Source: DATFCK01 sp963728975 (GTDB lineage: Bacteria > Verrucomicrobiota > Verrucomicrobiia > Chthoniobacterales > UBA10450). Taken from it: 64,000 nt of DNA. Shown here one piece after another: positions 42,073-49,678 of this stretch (position 1 is the first letter of the stretch; every line of letters starts with the position of its first letter). Under the pieces are notes generated by a model. That model did not search any database. It saw only the letters and a program-made list of their open reading frames with translations, and had not been told where the DNA came from. Location: assembly GCA_963728975.1 (NCBI GenBank), contig CAVSMF010000006.1:56306-120305 (forward strand). Reading direction: 5' to 3'. The translations under genes were made by a program, and so were the position numbers.

Positions 42073-42873
42073 TCATTTCTTTGAATCGCCAACTCCTTTT
42101 GTCTCGGAGCTGGCCACGATTGACTCCGGCCGGTAGAGGTCGTGGTTGCTTCCCTGGAATTCCGCTTTCAATTTCACTTTGAATTGGGAGAGATCGACCA
42201 AATCCCAGCGAGTGAACTTCCAACCGCCGTTCTTTCGTGGTTCGTGCTCGAACCCGGCCACGAAATGGACCGCGTCATCGCGCACCTTGTTGGTAGAAAT
42301 TTTCGGTTCGAAATAAAACGTCCTAAAACTGCTGTCCCTGCTTCCGGCCGCATACAATTTGGGATCGAGATAAAAGACGCGTTTGCTGGCGCGATCGACA
42401 ATTCGCAGATCGGGGTAACCGGACCGCTGGATTTTGTTATCGGCGGTCCGCGGAAAATCGCAGCTCAACCCCGGAGTGGAATTGATGAGCTCGCGGAGCG
42501 CATCTTCGACATGGCTGCTGACCTCGTTGATCCGGTCGATATGTTGAATGGCGCTATCCGGGACGTTGAGCCGGTTAACCGTTTGATCGAGCGCGGCGGC
42601 GATCTGTTTGATTACGCGCGTATCGGTTTCATTTTTCGGATCAAACGGCAGGACCCGTTTGCCGGTTGTGTCGAAAATCACTTCGGCAAACGGGATCTCG
42701 CGCAGGCTTTGATCCTCCTTCAGGAGCCAGGGGATGAGGCGGTCTACTGACGCCTTCGCCGGCGACGATTGTAAGCCAGGCGATTGACCTGCCGGACTCG
42801 CCGTCGCGACCGGAGTCGCCGCCCCGGCATTGGCAATCGTGATAAAAACAAAAAGCGCGATCAAGCGAAGCAT
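42073..42873 (-). CDS. Exported protein with a possible PD-(D/E)xK nuclease-like motif
   Basis: 266 residues from ATG 42873 (signal peptide MLRLIALFVFITIANAGAA); an upstream ATG at 42984 is rejected because it reads repeat-like sequence. After a Pro/Ser linker comes a domain with GYPDLRIVD, about 10 residues, then VFYLDPKLY, which resembles the PD...(D/E)xK active-site pattern of restriction-like nucleases. The export signal makes a nuclease role unusual, and the resemblance may be chance. No partner gene is adjacent, and the function is otherwise unknown. Confidence 0.6.
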   Translation of the reverse strand: MLRLIALFVFITIANAGAATPVATASPAGQSPGLQSSPAKASVDRLIPWLLKEDQSLREIPFAEVIFDTTGKRVLPFDPKNETDTRVIKQIAAALDQTVNRLNVPDSAIQHIDRINEVSSHVEDALRELINSTPGLSCDFPRTADNKIQRSGYPDLRIVDRASKRVFYLDPKLYAAGSRDSSFRTFYFEPKISTNKVRDDAVHFVAGFEHEPRKNGGWKFTRWDLVDLSQFKVKLKAEFQGSNHDLYRPESIVASSETKGVGDSKK

Positions 42874-43229
42874 CCGCAAATTCAAAATGCCGGACAAGCG
42901 TTGAGCAAGATCAAACAAGTAGCTCCCCCGTGGGAGGGACGAGCTTGTCTCGTCCCACTTATTTGCTGTGGAGAGAGAGGACATCTGCGCTTGGGGTGTA
43001 ACCCGTGAACTTCGAATAGAATTCGACGGTAATGTGATGTGCCGGAGCGGTAGAGGAGTCCGCCAGAGACCGGGCGAGCATCACGCAGATTAAATAAATA
43101 TTAGCCGCCATCGACCATGCTGCGCATGACCGCTGAAAATTCAACTGTTCACAAAGTGTTTCACTCGCCACGCGCGGACAGTGTCGCTAAAAACGGTGCA
43201 AATCCCTCTAGTCCAAATCCCCTTGTATT

Positions 43230-44000
43230 ATGTCAACGGCGTCGCGGATGACCCATGGCAGCGCCGGAACATTCAATGTCGCCTTGCCGCTGAGCGGTAC
43301 GCCGGGGATCGAGATGCGCAGCGGCGGGGCCAACGGCAATTACACACTGGTCCTGACTTTTGATCGCACGGTAATTGCTGCGACAAATGCGACCGTGACC
43401 TCAGGAGTTGGAACAGTGAACGGGCTGCCGTCATTCAGTGGCAACACCGCTACGGTGCAACTGAGCGGGGTGGCCGATCGGCAAACCCTGACTGTGGCGC
43501 TGGACAATGTTATTGGTGTGCCCGGTACGACGGACAAAGTGTTTGTGGCGATGAGCGTGCTTGTCGGAGACGTTGATCAGGATGGCGTAGTAAGTTTAAA
43601 CGACTATAACCTGATTCGTTCCTCCTCCGGGACGGCCATTAGCGAATCCATTTTTCAGCGCGACATCAACGCCGACGGATGGATTCTCTCGGGCGATTAC
43701 ACGAAAGCAAGCACTGCCCTCAGCCAGGGGGCAGGCCTATTTCCGGATTTCGCATTTACCGGCCATTATTATCATTCCCGCAGCGGGCTGTATTTGGCAT
43801 TGTATCGCGCCTATGATCCAACCCTCGGCCGATGGCTCAGCCGGGATCCGATTGGGGAGAAAGGCGACCGTAATTTATACCGCTATCCACTGAATAATCC
43901 CACCAACGATGTGGATCCCTTAGGGTTGGACGCTGTTTTCCTTGTTAGATCTAAAAGCTGGAATCCTTACGGTAACGGATTTGGAAACGGCCTAGGCTAA
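43230..44000 (+). CDS. Chimeric fragment: exported-protein C-terminal/dockerin-like domain joined to an Rhs C-terminal tail
   Basis: 256 residues; there is no signal peptide, so the N-terminus of the original protein is missing. Residues 5-115 (THGSAGTFNVALPLSGTPGI..., SGGANGNYTLVLTFD) match a beta-domain I associate with the ends of exported Verrucomicrobia proteins. Residues about 118-165 form a dockerin-like pair (GDVDQDGVVSLNDYN and DINADGWILSGDY). Then Rhs-core motifs appear: FTGHYYHSRSGLYLALYRAYDPTLG, RWLSRDPIGE and NDVDPLGLD, the junction where polymorphic toxins begin. A TAA at 43998 ends it, with the toxin-like frame continuing directly behind. Confidence 0.6.
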   Translation: MSTASRMTHGSAGTFNVALPLSGTPGIEMRSGGANGNYTLVLTFDRTVIAATNATVTSGVGTVNGLPSFSGNTATVQLSGVADRQTLTVALDNVIGVPGTTDKVFVAMSVLVGDVDQDGVVSLNDYNLIRSSSGTAISESIFQRDINADGWILSGDYTKASTALSQGAGLFPDFAFTGHYYHSRSGLYLALYRAYDPTLGRWLSRDPIGEKGDRNLYRYPLNNPTNDVDPLGLDAVFLVRSKSWNPYGNGFGNGLG

Positions 44001-44510
44001 TTGCGAGAATTTCAGGCGCGGCTGGAATTCCGAAGGGTTACTCGAATAAGCTCCGGTGCGAATGGTCAATATTTGATTGTGGACGATCCTATCCACGTAC
44101 CTGGCCATGAGAGCTGGTATGGTCTTTTTTTGGTCGATAATCGCATCGACGATTACTTTTATACCGAGACCGGTCGCCAATGGGGCTTGCGGCTTCACCT
44201 TGGCAGCTTCAGCGAAGGCTGTGTAACAGTAGACCAGTTTCAACCGGACGCCGACCAACTCTGGAAGGCGCTGTGGGGCCTCATCAACAACACCGCGTCC
44301 ACCACGATCACTGTAGGAGGTCGAGAATGGAATCCCATTGATACCTCAAGTATTTTGGGACGCGAACAAAAACACTCATTTATTTTTGACTGCCAACACC
44401 TGTCTGATTATCTGTATCTCGGCTTAGTACTGCAAACATGCAGAACAACAGATGCAGAGGGTCGAAGGTCTATTAGGAAAGCGGAGGCTCATCTTTTAGG
44501 AGCCACGTAA
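44001..44510 (+). CDS. Toxin-type domain resembling L,D-transpeptidase (DUF2778/Tlde1-like), cut off from the Rhs tail by one stop
   Basis: 169 residues in the same frame as the Rhs tail; only the TAA at 43998-44000 separates them. TTG 44001 could restart translation, but no good ribosome site is seen. GLRLHLGSFSEGCVTVDQ places His66 and Cys74 in the H-x4-S-x-G-C pattern of YkuD/DUF2778-type L,D-transpeptidase effectors. These attack peptidoglycan peptides in rival cells when delivered. Preceding residues (WYGLFLVDNRIDDYFY) fit the same fold. Its place right after the Rhs DPLGL junction supports the toxin reading. The stop may inactivate it. Confidence 0.5.
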   Translation: MREFQARLEFRRVTRISSGANGQYLIVDDPIHVPGHESWYGLFLVDNRIDDYFYTETGRQWGLRLHLGSFSEGCVTVDQFQPDADQLWKALWGLINNTASTTITVGGREWNPIDTSSILGREQKHSFIFDCQHLSDYLYLGLVLQTCRTTDAEGRRSIRKAEAHLLGAT

Positions 44511-44758
44511 TGATACTGCTGGACGGCTGTGGGAAACGGGCTCAATCGCACAGGGTTTGCAAATCGCTTCCAGACGAGAGTATTAGGGTTTACACCGGAC
44601 TGTGTTCTGCTTTCCCGGAGTTGAAAACTTCACGAAGCACTAACTTTATTGAAGAGTGGAAACGATGCTTGCGATTTTACACCAGAGTCGAAATGAAAAA
44701 AAGGGGCGATAGGCCTGCTGACTCTAGGAAGTTTGCCCGACTTGAGGCAGTCGGTTAG
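44510..44758 (+). CDS. Small ORF behind the toxin domain; possible immunity protein
   Basis: 82 residues, with ATG overlapping the toxin stop (TAATG), the coupling expected for a toxin-immunity pair. The protein is basic, with four Cys and one Trp, no signal peptide and no membrane helix. A periplasmic peptidoglycan toxin usually needs an exported immunity protein, so the missing signal peptide is a point against. It could instead be Rhs-locus debris. Confidence rests almost entirely on position. Confidence 0.3.
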   Translation: MILLDGCGKRAQSHRVCKSLPDESIRVYTGLCSAFPELKTSRSTNFIEEWKRCLRFYTRVEMKKRGDRPADSRKFARLEAVG

Positions 44759-45186
44759 TAATCGAGAGGCATGGCTTCGAAACAGGAACAGCCAGGTCAT
44801 TCCGGATAATGTTTAATATCAAGGACCTTGTCGTGACTCCGAAAAGTGGACGTGACCGAGCTGTTTGATTCCACCGTGGCGTCGTCCTACGCGGGCTCGT
44901 CCCGCCCCCATTTGCGAAACCGATCAGCTTACCAGTGCCACCAGCGTCACGCTTCCCGGTTCGCAAGAAACCCTGTCGGGCAGCTATAGCCACGGTTACG
45001 AAAGGTCGGCATTAGTGCTCCCTAATGAGCGTGAAAAGCACAATCAATGATCTACTCAGATTTTGGAGGATTATTTATGATCCGATGGGCACCCGACGGA
45101 AGATCAGTCCGATATTAAAACTGGATAGAACGGCTGAAGAATATTCCGCAAAGGATTCCGAATAATTTACATGTGGACATTCAAGT
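44759..45186. other. Gene-poor stretch with Rhs-like debris
   Basis: No intact gene is present. A short frame near 44900-44990 reads TSATSVTLPGSQETLSGSYS, similar in style to text between Rhs cores, but it is broken on both sides. The remainder shows no motif. Base composition is locally more AT-rich than the flanks. Confidence 0.4.
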
Positions 45187-45791
45187 TTGAACCCCGACCC
45201 CGACGCCGACGCCCAAGCCGAAGAAAAAACGGACCACCAGCTCTTCGAGCGCACGATTAGCTGGTCGGCCAACCCCGCCGCCGCAGACGTGGTCTATACC
45301 CGGAGTGAGTTTACTTATGATGGCTTGGGACGCCGGGTCCGGATCGTGGAGAAGCGGGATACGAGATTGCCCAATGACATATGCAACCAAATTTCGTGAC
45401 GGTAAGCGATCATCGCTACATCTGGAGCGGCAATACCATTGCGGAGGAGCGCGACACGGTGACCAACGCCGTGACGAAGCGGTTCTTCGATGAGGGGGAA
45501 CAGATAAACGGAACAAATTATTACTTCACCCGCGATCACCTGGGCAGCATCCGCGAAATGACCAACTCAGCTGGCGCGCTCGTTGCTCGTTACGAGTACG
45601 ATCCCTATGGAAACGCTGTGAAAATAAGTGGGACAGTCGATGCGGATTTCGGTTTTACCGGTCTCTGGTATCACCGGCCATTGAGTGGACAAGGCGGATT
45701 GAGCGATGCAGGCCGGAAAGGACGTAACCTGCGCTGGAGCTTTGGCAATGCGGCCGCCGCGGAACGTGCCACAGGCACGTTGCTACATTAA
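45187..45791 (+). pseudogene. Broken Rhs core fragment
   Basis: Two overlapping frames together carry the part of an Rhs core that normally precedes the tail found at 43.8 kb: FTYDGLGRRVRIVEK in the first; then YIWSGNTIAEERD, KRFFDEGEQINGTNYYFTRD, HLGSIREMTNSAGALVARYE, YDPYGNAVKI and FGFTGLWYHRPLSG in the second. A frame change lies near 45381-45399. After 'WYHR' the expected LYRAYDPxxGRW is missing and the frame dissolves into a palindromic repeat. The beginning of the core is also lost. Confidence 0.8.
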
Positions 45792-45826
45792 AGGCGCGGG
45801 AACGTGCCACAGGCACGTTGCTACAT
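45757..45826. repeat. Two copies of 'GGAACGTGCCACAGGCACGTTGCTACAT'
   Basis: Each copy contains the hairpin AACGTGCC-ACA-GGCACGTT. The pair sits between the Rhs debris and the 3' end of deoA and belongs to the GTAGC/GCTAC palindrome family. Confidence 0.75.
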
Positions 45827-45827
45827 G

Positions 45828-47060
45828 TCATTCCACCACCACGGCCTGTTCCAGGAGCGGACGGACCTGATTCAACGAGAGTTCCGTCCGCGCATGCGCG
45901 AACATTAACGGGTCGGTTTTGTCGACCGATTCGCCTACTTTCTTGATCCCGGAAATTCCGACCGCGAAATCGACGCGATCACTTGCTTTCTGGCGTCCGG
46001 CGCCAAGAAGGAGCGAGGCGCGCCCGATCAATTCCGCGTTCATCGTTTTGACAACTCCTTGCGATTTTGCCGGGATCGGCTTGATCCAGGGCGCGGCATG
46101 TATCTGCGCGACTTTTTCAAGAGCGGTGGCGTCGCCGTCCTGAGCATAAACCAGCGACACGAATTTTTTCCAGGCAGTCCCATCCTTGAGCCGCTGCTCG
46201 AGCTGATGGCGGGGCGAGTCCGAAACTTTCTCGGCCAGATCGAGGGCCAGTTGAACCAGGTCGGCCGGCCCGCGGCCCTGAAGGACATCGACACATTCCC
46301 CGACTTCCAGGGCGTTGCCCACGGTCCGCCCGAGCGGTTCGTCCATCGGGCTGAGAAGATGCGACATCTTCACTCCCATCAACTCGCCCACCGTGGTCAT
46401 CGATTCGGCCAGCTGCTCGGCTGCCTGGCGCGTTTTCATGAAAGCGCCGTTCCCGAATTTCACATCGAGCACGAGACGATCGAGGTTTTCCGCCAGCTTT
46501 TTGCTCATGATGCTGGCGACGATGAGCGGTTGCGACGGGACTGTGCCGGTGACATCGCGAAGCGCGTAAAGTTTTTTGTCGGCCGGACAGATGTCAGCGG
46601 TTTGGCCGATCATGAACATGCCTATTTGATCGAGCTGCTGGAGGGCGCGTTTTTCGTCCAGGTTCACATTGAACCCGGGAATGCTTTCCAGTTTGTCGAG
46701 GGTGCCGCCGGTAATGCCGAGGCCGCGGCCGGAAATCATCGGGACCCAGACCCCGTCGCAGGCAAGGAGAGGCGCCAAAACCAGCGAGACCTTGTCTCCG
46801 ACGCCGCCGGTGGAATGTTTATCGACCTTGGCCGGCGAATTCTTCGGATATTTCAGGGTGCGGCCGCTGTGCATCATCGCCTCGGTCAGGCAGCGGGTTT
46901 CGTCCGGGGTCATTCCACGGAAAATCACGGCCATGGCCCAGGCGCTCATTTGATAATCGGGAATATTGCCGTCGGTGAATTCCCGGACCAGGAACTCGAT
47001 TTCTTCGGCCGACAGCTCGCCGCCGTCCCGCTTTTTTTCAATCAAAGATGGAACATGCAT
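45828..47060 (-). CDS. deoA: Thymidine/pyrimidine-nucleoside phosphorylase
   Basis: A 410-residue protein. The family signature KVDKHSTGGVGDKVSLVLAP, then SGRGLGITGGTLDKLESIPG, KFGNGAFMKT and the catalytic His/Arg/Lys segments are all present. It splits deoxynucleosides into base plus deoxyribose-1-phosphate, which the neighbouring DeoB turns into deoxyribose-5-phosphate. Nothing is missing. Its first 39 codons are duplicated twice just upstream (see the 46944 repeat), so the true transcript carries two earlier copies of the same start codon. No strong Shine-Dalgarno precedes ATG 47060. Confidence 0.95.
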   Translation of the reverse strand: MHVPSLIEKKRDGGELSAEEIEFLVREFTDGNIPDYQMSAWAMAVIFRGMTPDETRCLTEAMMHSGRTLKYPKNSPAKVDKHSTGGVGDKVSLVLAPLLACDGVWVPMISGRGLGITGGTLDKLESIPGFNVNLDEKRALQQLDQIGMFMIGQTADICPADKKLYALRDVTGTVPSQPLIVASIMSKKLAENLDRLVLDVKFGNGAFMKTRQAAEQLAESMTTVGELMGVKMSHLLSPMDEPLGRTVGNALEVGECVDVLQGRGPADLVQLALDLAEKVSDSPRHQLEQRLKDGTAWKKFVSLVYAQDGDATALEKVAQIHAAPWIKPIPAKSQGVVKTMNAELIGRASLLLGAGRQKASDRVDFAVGISGIKKVGESVDKTDPLMFAHARTELSLNQVRPLLEQAVVVE

Positions 47061-47512
47061 GGGAAAAGGTGGCGCAAGTTTTTAACTTGCGCTTTAGATA
47101 GTGCGCAAGTTGGAAACTTGCGCCACATTGTTGCTCATTTGATAATCGGGAATGTTGCCGTCGGTGAATTCCCGGACCAGGAACTCGATCTCTTCGGCCG
47201 AGAGCTCGCCGCCGTCCCGCTTTTTTTCGATCAGAGATGGAACATGCATGGAAAAGGTGGCGCAAGTTTTTAACTTGCGCTTTGACGAGCGCGCAAGTTG
47301 GAAACTTGCGCCACATTGTTGCTCATTTGATAATCGGGAATATTGCCGTCGGTGAACTCCCGGACCAGGAACTCGATCTCTTCGGCCGACAGCTCGCCGC
47401 CGTCCCGCTTTTTTTCAATCAGAGATGGAACATGCATGGGAAAAGGTGGCGCAAGTTTTTAACTTGCGCTTTGACGAGCGCGCAAGTTGGAAACTTGCGC
47501 CACATTGTTGTC
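46944..47512. repeat. Three tandem 188-189-bp units: deoA 5' end plus a palindromic repeat
   Basis: Units begin at 46944, 47133 and 47321, each at GCTCATTTGATAATCGGGAA. Every unit holds codons 1-39 of deoA (starts on the minus strand at 47060, 47249 and 47437) and a GTGGCGCAAG...CTTGCGCCAC palindrome. Only the first unit continues into the full gene. In the other two the frame runs on into the palindrome and stops after about 55 codons. Few differences separate the units, so the amplification is recent. Confidence 0.95.
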
Positions 47513-48662
47513 AAAGAAAGGATGTGCCGATCGGCCAGGGCTCCGGCAGTTGAAAAAAGCCGCCCAGCGATGCAGCCACGTCCGCAAAAGTGGTTCGCGT
47601 GCCCAGGTCCCGCGATTCTCGATTATGCATGACGAAAAGGGGAACTCGCTCGCGGGTGTGGTCCGTCCCGCGGAAAGTCGGATCGTTTCCATGATCAGCC
47701 GTGATGATAAGCAGGTCTTCCGGGGAAATTTTGTCCAGGAGCACTCCCAGCCACTCATCGAATTCCGATAAGGCCATGGCGTAGCCGTTCACATCTCGCC
47801 GGTGTCCGTAAATCATGTCGAAGTCGACCAGATTACAAAAAATCAAGCCACGGCCGGTGTTCGCCCATAATTCATCGATGCAGCCCATCCCTTCACGGTT
47901 GGACGATGCCGGATGCGATTCGGTGATTCCCTGTCCGGCGAAAATATCGCTGATCTTGCCGATGCCGACGGTGGGGAAGCCGGCGTCGGCGATTGCGTTC
48001 AAAACCGTCGGCGGCGGTTTCATCGAAAAATCGTGTCGATTGGCCGTGCGCGTGAATTTTTCATTCGTGTCGATGAAAGGGCGGGCAATGACGCGGCCGA
48101 TCCGATATTTGTCCGCGTGACGCCGGGCAATTCGGCAAATCTCATAGAGTCGTTCCAACGGGATGATTTTTTCATGGGCGGCGATTTGCAAAACGGAATC
48201 GGCCGATGTGTAAAGGATGGGATGTCCGGTTTTGACGTGTTCGGCGCCGAGTTCTTCCAGAATTGTCGTCCCGCTGCGAGCGTAGTTACCGATAAATTGT
48301 ACTCCCGCTTCCTTTTCAATGGCTTTGACCAGTTCATAGGGAAATCTAAGGAAGGTCGAGAACGGTGTATCGACAATCACACCGGCGATCTCCCAGTGGC
48401 CGGTGGTTGTGTCCTTCCCTGCCGAGCGTTCCTCCATTTTGCCAAAGCTGGCGAGGTGGGGCAGGGAAAAGCTTGGTCGTGTCCAGGAATACTTTTCATC
48501 AAGAATCTTGGGCAAACCGAGCGCGCAAAGATTAGGCAGCCAGGTATCCCGACATCGGACAAAGATATTACCGAGCGTGTTCGCCCCTTCGTCGCCGTAT
48601 TTGGCGGCGTCGGGCGCGTGCCCGATTCCTACGCTATCCAGGATGATGAGAAGCGCGCGCAC
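47511..48662 (-). CDS. deoB: Phosphopentomutase
   Basis: A 383-residue alkaline-phosphatase-superfamily enzyme. Metal ligands are visible in LLIILDSVGIG, in GKDTTTGHWEIAG with the phospho-acceptor Thr, in NLVDFDMIYGHRRDVNGYA, and in IITADHGNDPTFRGTDHTRE. It interconverts ribose/deoxyribose 1- and 5-phosphates, acting after DeoA. The length is normal for the family. It precedes deoA in the transcript, separated only by the amplified unit block, and follows the aldehyde-dehydrogenase-like gene across a hairpin. deoC, the next catabolic step, is not in the window. Confidence 0.96.
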   Translation of the reverse strand: MRALLIILDSVGIGHAPDAAKYGDEGANTLGNIFVRCRDTWLPNLCALGLPKILDEKYSWTRPSFSLPHLASFGKMEERSAGKDTTTGHWEIAGVIVDTPFSTFLRFPYELVKAIEKEAGVQFIGNYARSGTTILEELGAEHVKTGHPILYTSADSVLQIAAHEKIIPLERLYEICRIARRHADKYRIGRVIARPFIDTNEKFTRTANRHDFSMKPPPTVLNAIADAGFPTVGIGKISDIFAGQGITESHPASSNREGMGCIDELWANTGRGLIFCNLVDFDMIYGHRRDVNGYAMALSEFDEWLGVLLDKISPEDLLIITADHGNDPTFRGTDHTRERVPLFVMHNRESRDLGTRTTFADVAASLGGFFQLPEPWPIGTSFL

Positions 48663-48669
48663 AGACTAG

Positions 48670-48744
48670 CTGTAGCGGCGGTCTATGACCGCCGAATTTT
48701 CATTATACACTTTTGGGGTCGGCGGTCGCAGACCGCCGCTACAG
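48670..48744. repeat. Long inverted repeat 'CTGTAGCGGCGGTC...GACCGCCGCTACAG'
   Basis: The outer arms CTGTAGCGGCGGTCTATGACCGCCG (the left hairpin, split here as CTGTAGCGGCGGTC / TATGACCGCCG) and GGCGGTCGCAGACCGCCGCT-ACAG form nested stems around an AT-rich centre. It fills the gap between the aldehyde-dehydrogenase-like gene and deoB. It could act as an attenuator or RNA-stability element, but it is one of the dispersed families. Confidence 0.8.
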
Positions 48745-48746
48745 GG

Positions 48747-49646
48747 TTAGAGCCCGATTGGGTGCCAGGCCGTTTTCATTTCCACCGTGTCCAGGATCCA
48801 ATAGGGATTTTCCGCATCGGCCCCGCGCCATTGGGTCGGGCTGAGGTGGCGCCGCAGATAGCGTTTCACGTTGTATTCGCCGCCTGATTGCAGCGCGCGC
48901 CCGATCTCCTTGTCGCCAGACGCATCGACGATCGCGTTTACGTCCATGTGACTGGCAAAAAACGGAGCCAGCTCAGCCCGGTCCCCCGCCAAAATGTTGA
49001 TCACCCCGCCGGGCAAATCGCTGGTCGCGATAATTTCCGAGAAGGTAAGAGCCGGCAGCGGCCTGGTCGCCGAAGCCAGGACGACCGCGCAATTGCCGCT
49101 TAAAATGACCGGAGCCACCAGCGAGACGAGGCCAACTAGAGGCGGTTCGTTTGGACAGACAACGACCACCACCCCGGTCGGTTCCGGGGTGGTAAAATTA
49201 AAATGGGAGCTGGCCACCGGATTCACTGTCCCAAACATCTGGCTGTATTTATCTGTCCAACCCGCGTAGTGGATGAGGCGATCGACCGCCAGGCTCGCTT
49301 CCGATGCGGCACTCGAGCGGGCAGCCCCATTGCTGCGTCCTAATTCGGTTCGCAACTCAGCCCGGCGCATTTCCAACATCTCCGCCGCACGATAAAGAAT
49401 CTGACCGCGCAGATAGGCGCTCTGTTTCGACCAGTTTGGAAAAGCCGATCGCGCGGCGATAACGGCGTCCCGAAAGTCTTTTCTGGAGGCCCGGCAGAAA
49501 TTAGCGACCAGTTCGCCGCCTTTTCCCCGGGCCGGGAGCACCCGCCCGTTTTCGCCCCGGACGAATTTGCCTCCGATAAAAAGCTTGTAGGTTTTCTGCA
49601 CCTGCAAGCGGGACCGGGTCTTGCTCACAGCTTCACGATTGCGCAA
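48747..49646 (-). CDS. Half-length aldehyde-dehydrogenase-like protein without the catalytic domain
   Basis: A 299-residue protein. It begins like an ALDH (YKLFIGGKFVRGENGRVLPA) and keeps much of the NAD-binding part (GVVVVVCPNEPPLVGLVSLV, LPGGVINILAGDR). It ends where the catalytic half should start: there is no ELGGK and no catalytic Cys. The end NPYWILDTVEMKTAWHPIGL is complete-looking, so this is a short paralogue, not a simple truncation. I recall similar short ALDH-like proteins paired with full-length ALDHs near deoxyribose genes, where they may assist deoxyribose or acetaldehyde oxidation. Here no partner ALDH is adjacent. Several starts are possible (49646 or an internal GTG). Confidence 0.75.
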   Translation of the reverse strand: MRNREAVSKTRSRLQVQKTYKLFIGGKFVRGENGRVLPARGKGGELVANFCRASRKDFRDAVIAARSAFPNWSKQSAYLRGQILYRAAEMLEMRRAELRTELGRSNGAARSSAASEASLAVDRLIHYAGWTDKYSQMFGTVNPVASSHFNFTTPEPTGVVVVVCPNEPPLVGLVSLVAPVILSGNCAVVLASATRPLPALTFSEIIATSDLPGGVINILAGDRAELAPFFASHMDVNAIVDASGDKEIGRALQSGGEYNVKRYLRRHLSPTQWRGADAENPYWILDTVEMKTAWHPIGL

Positions 49647-49678
49647 AGGGCGAAAAAAGAAAATGCTAATCCATCGCC

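Noticed and set aside
42959..43171. A 70-residue minus-strand ORF with a hydrophobic N-terminal stretch
   Set aside because: It has no motif and no clear ribosome site, and sits in a gap beside degraded sequence; kept only as a weak possibility.
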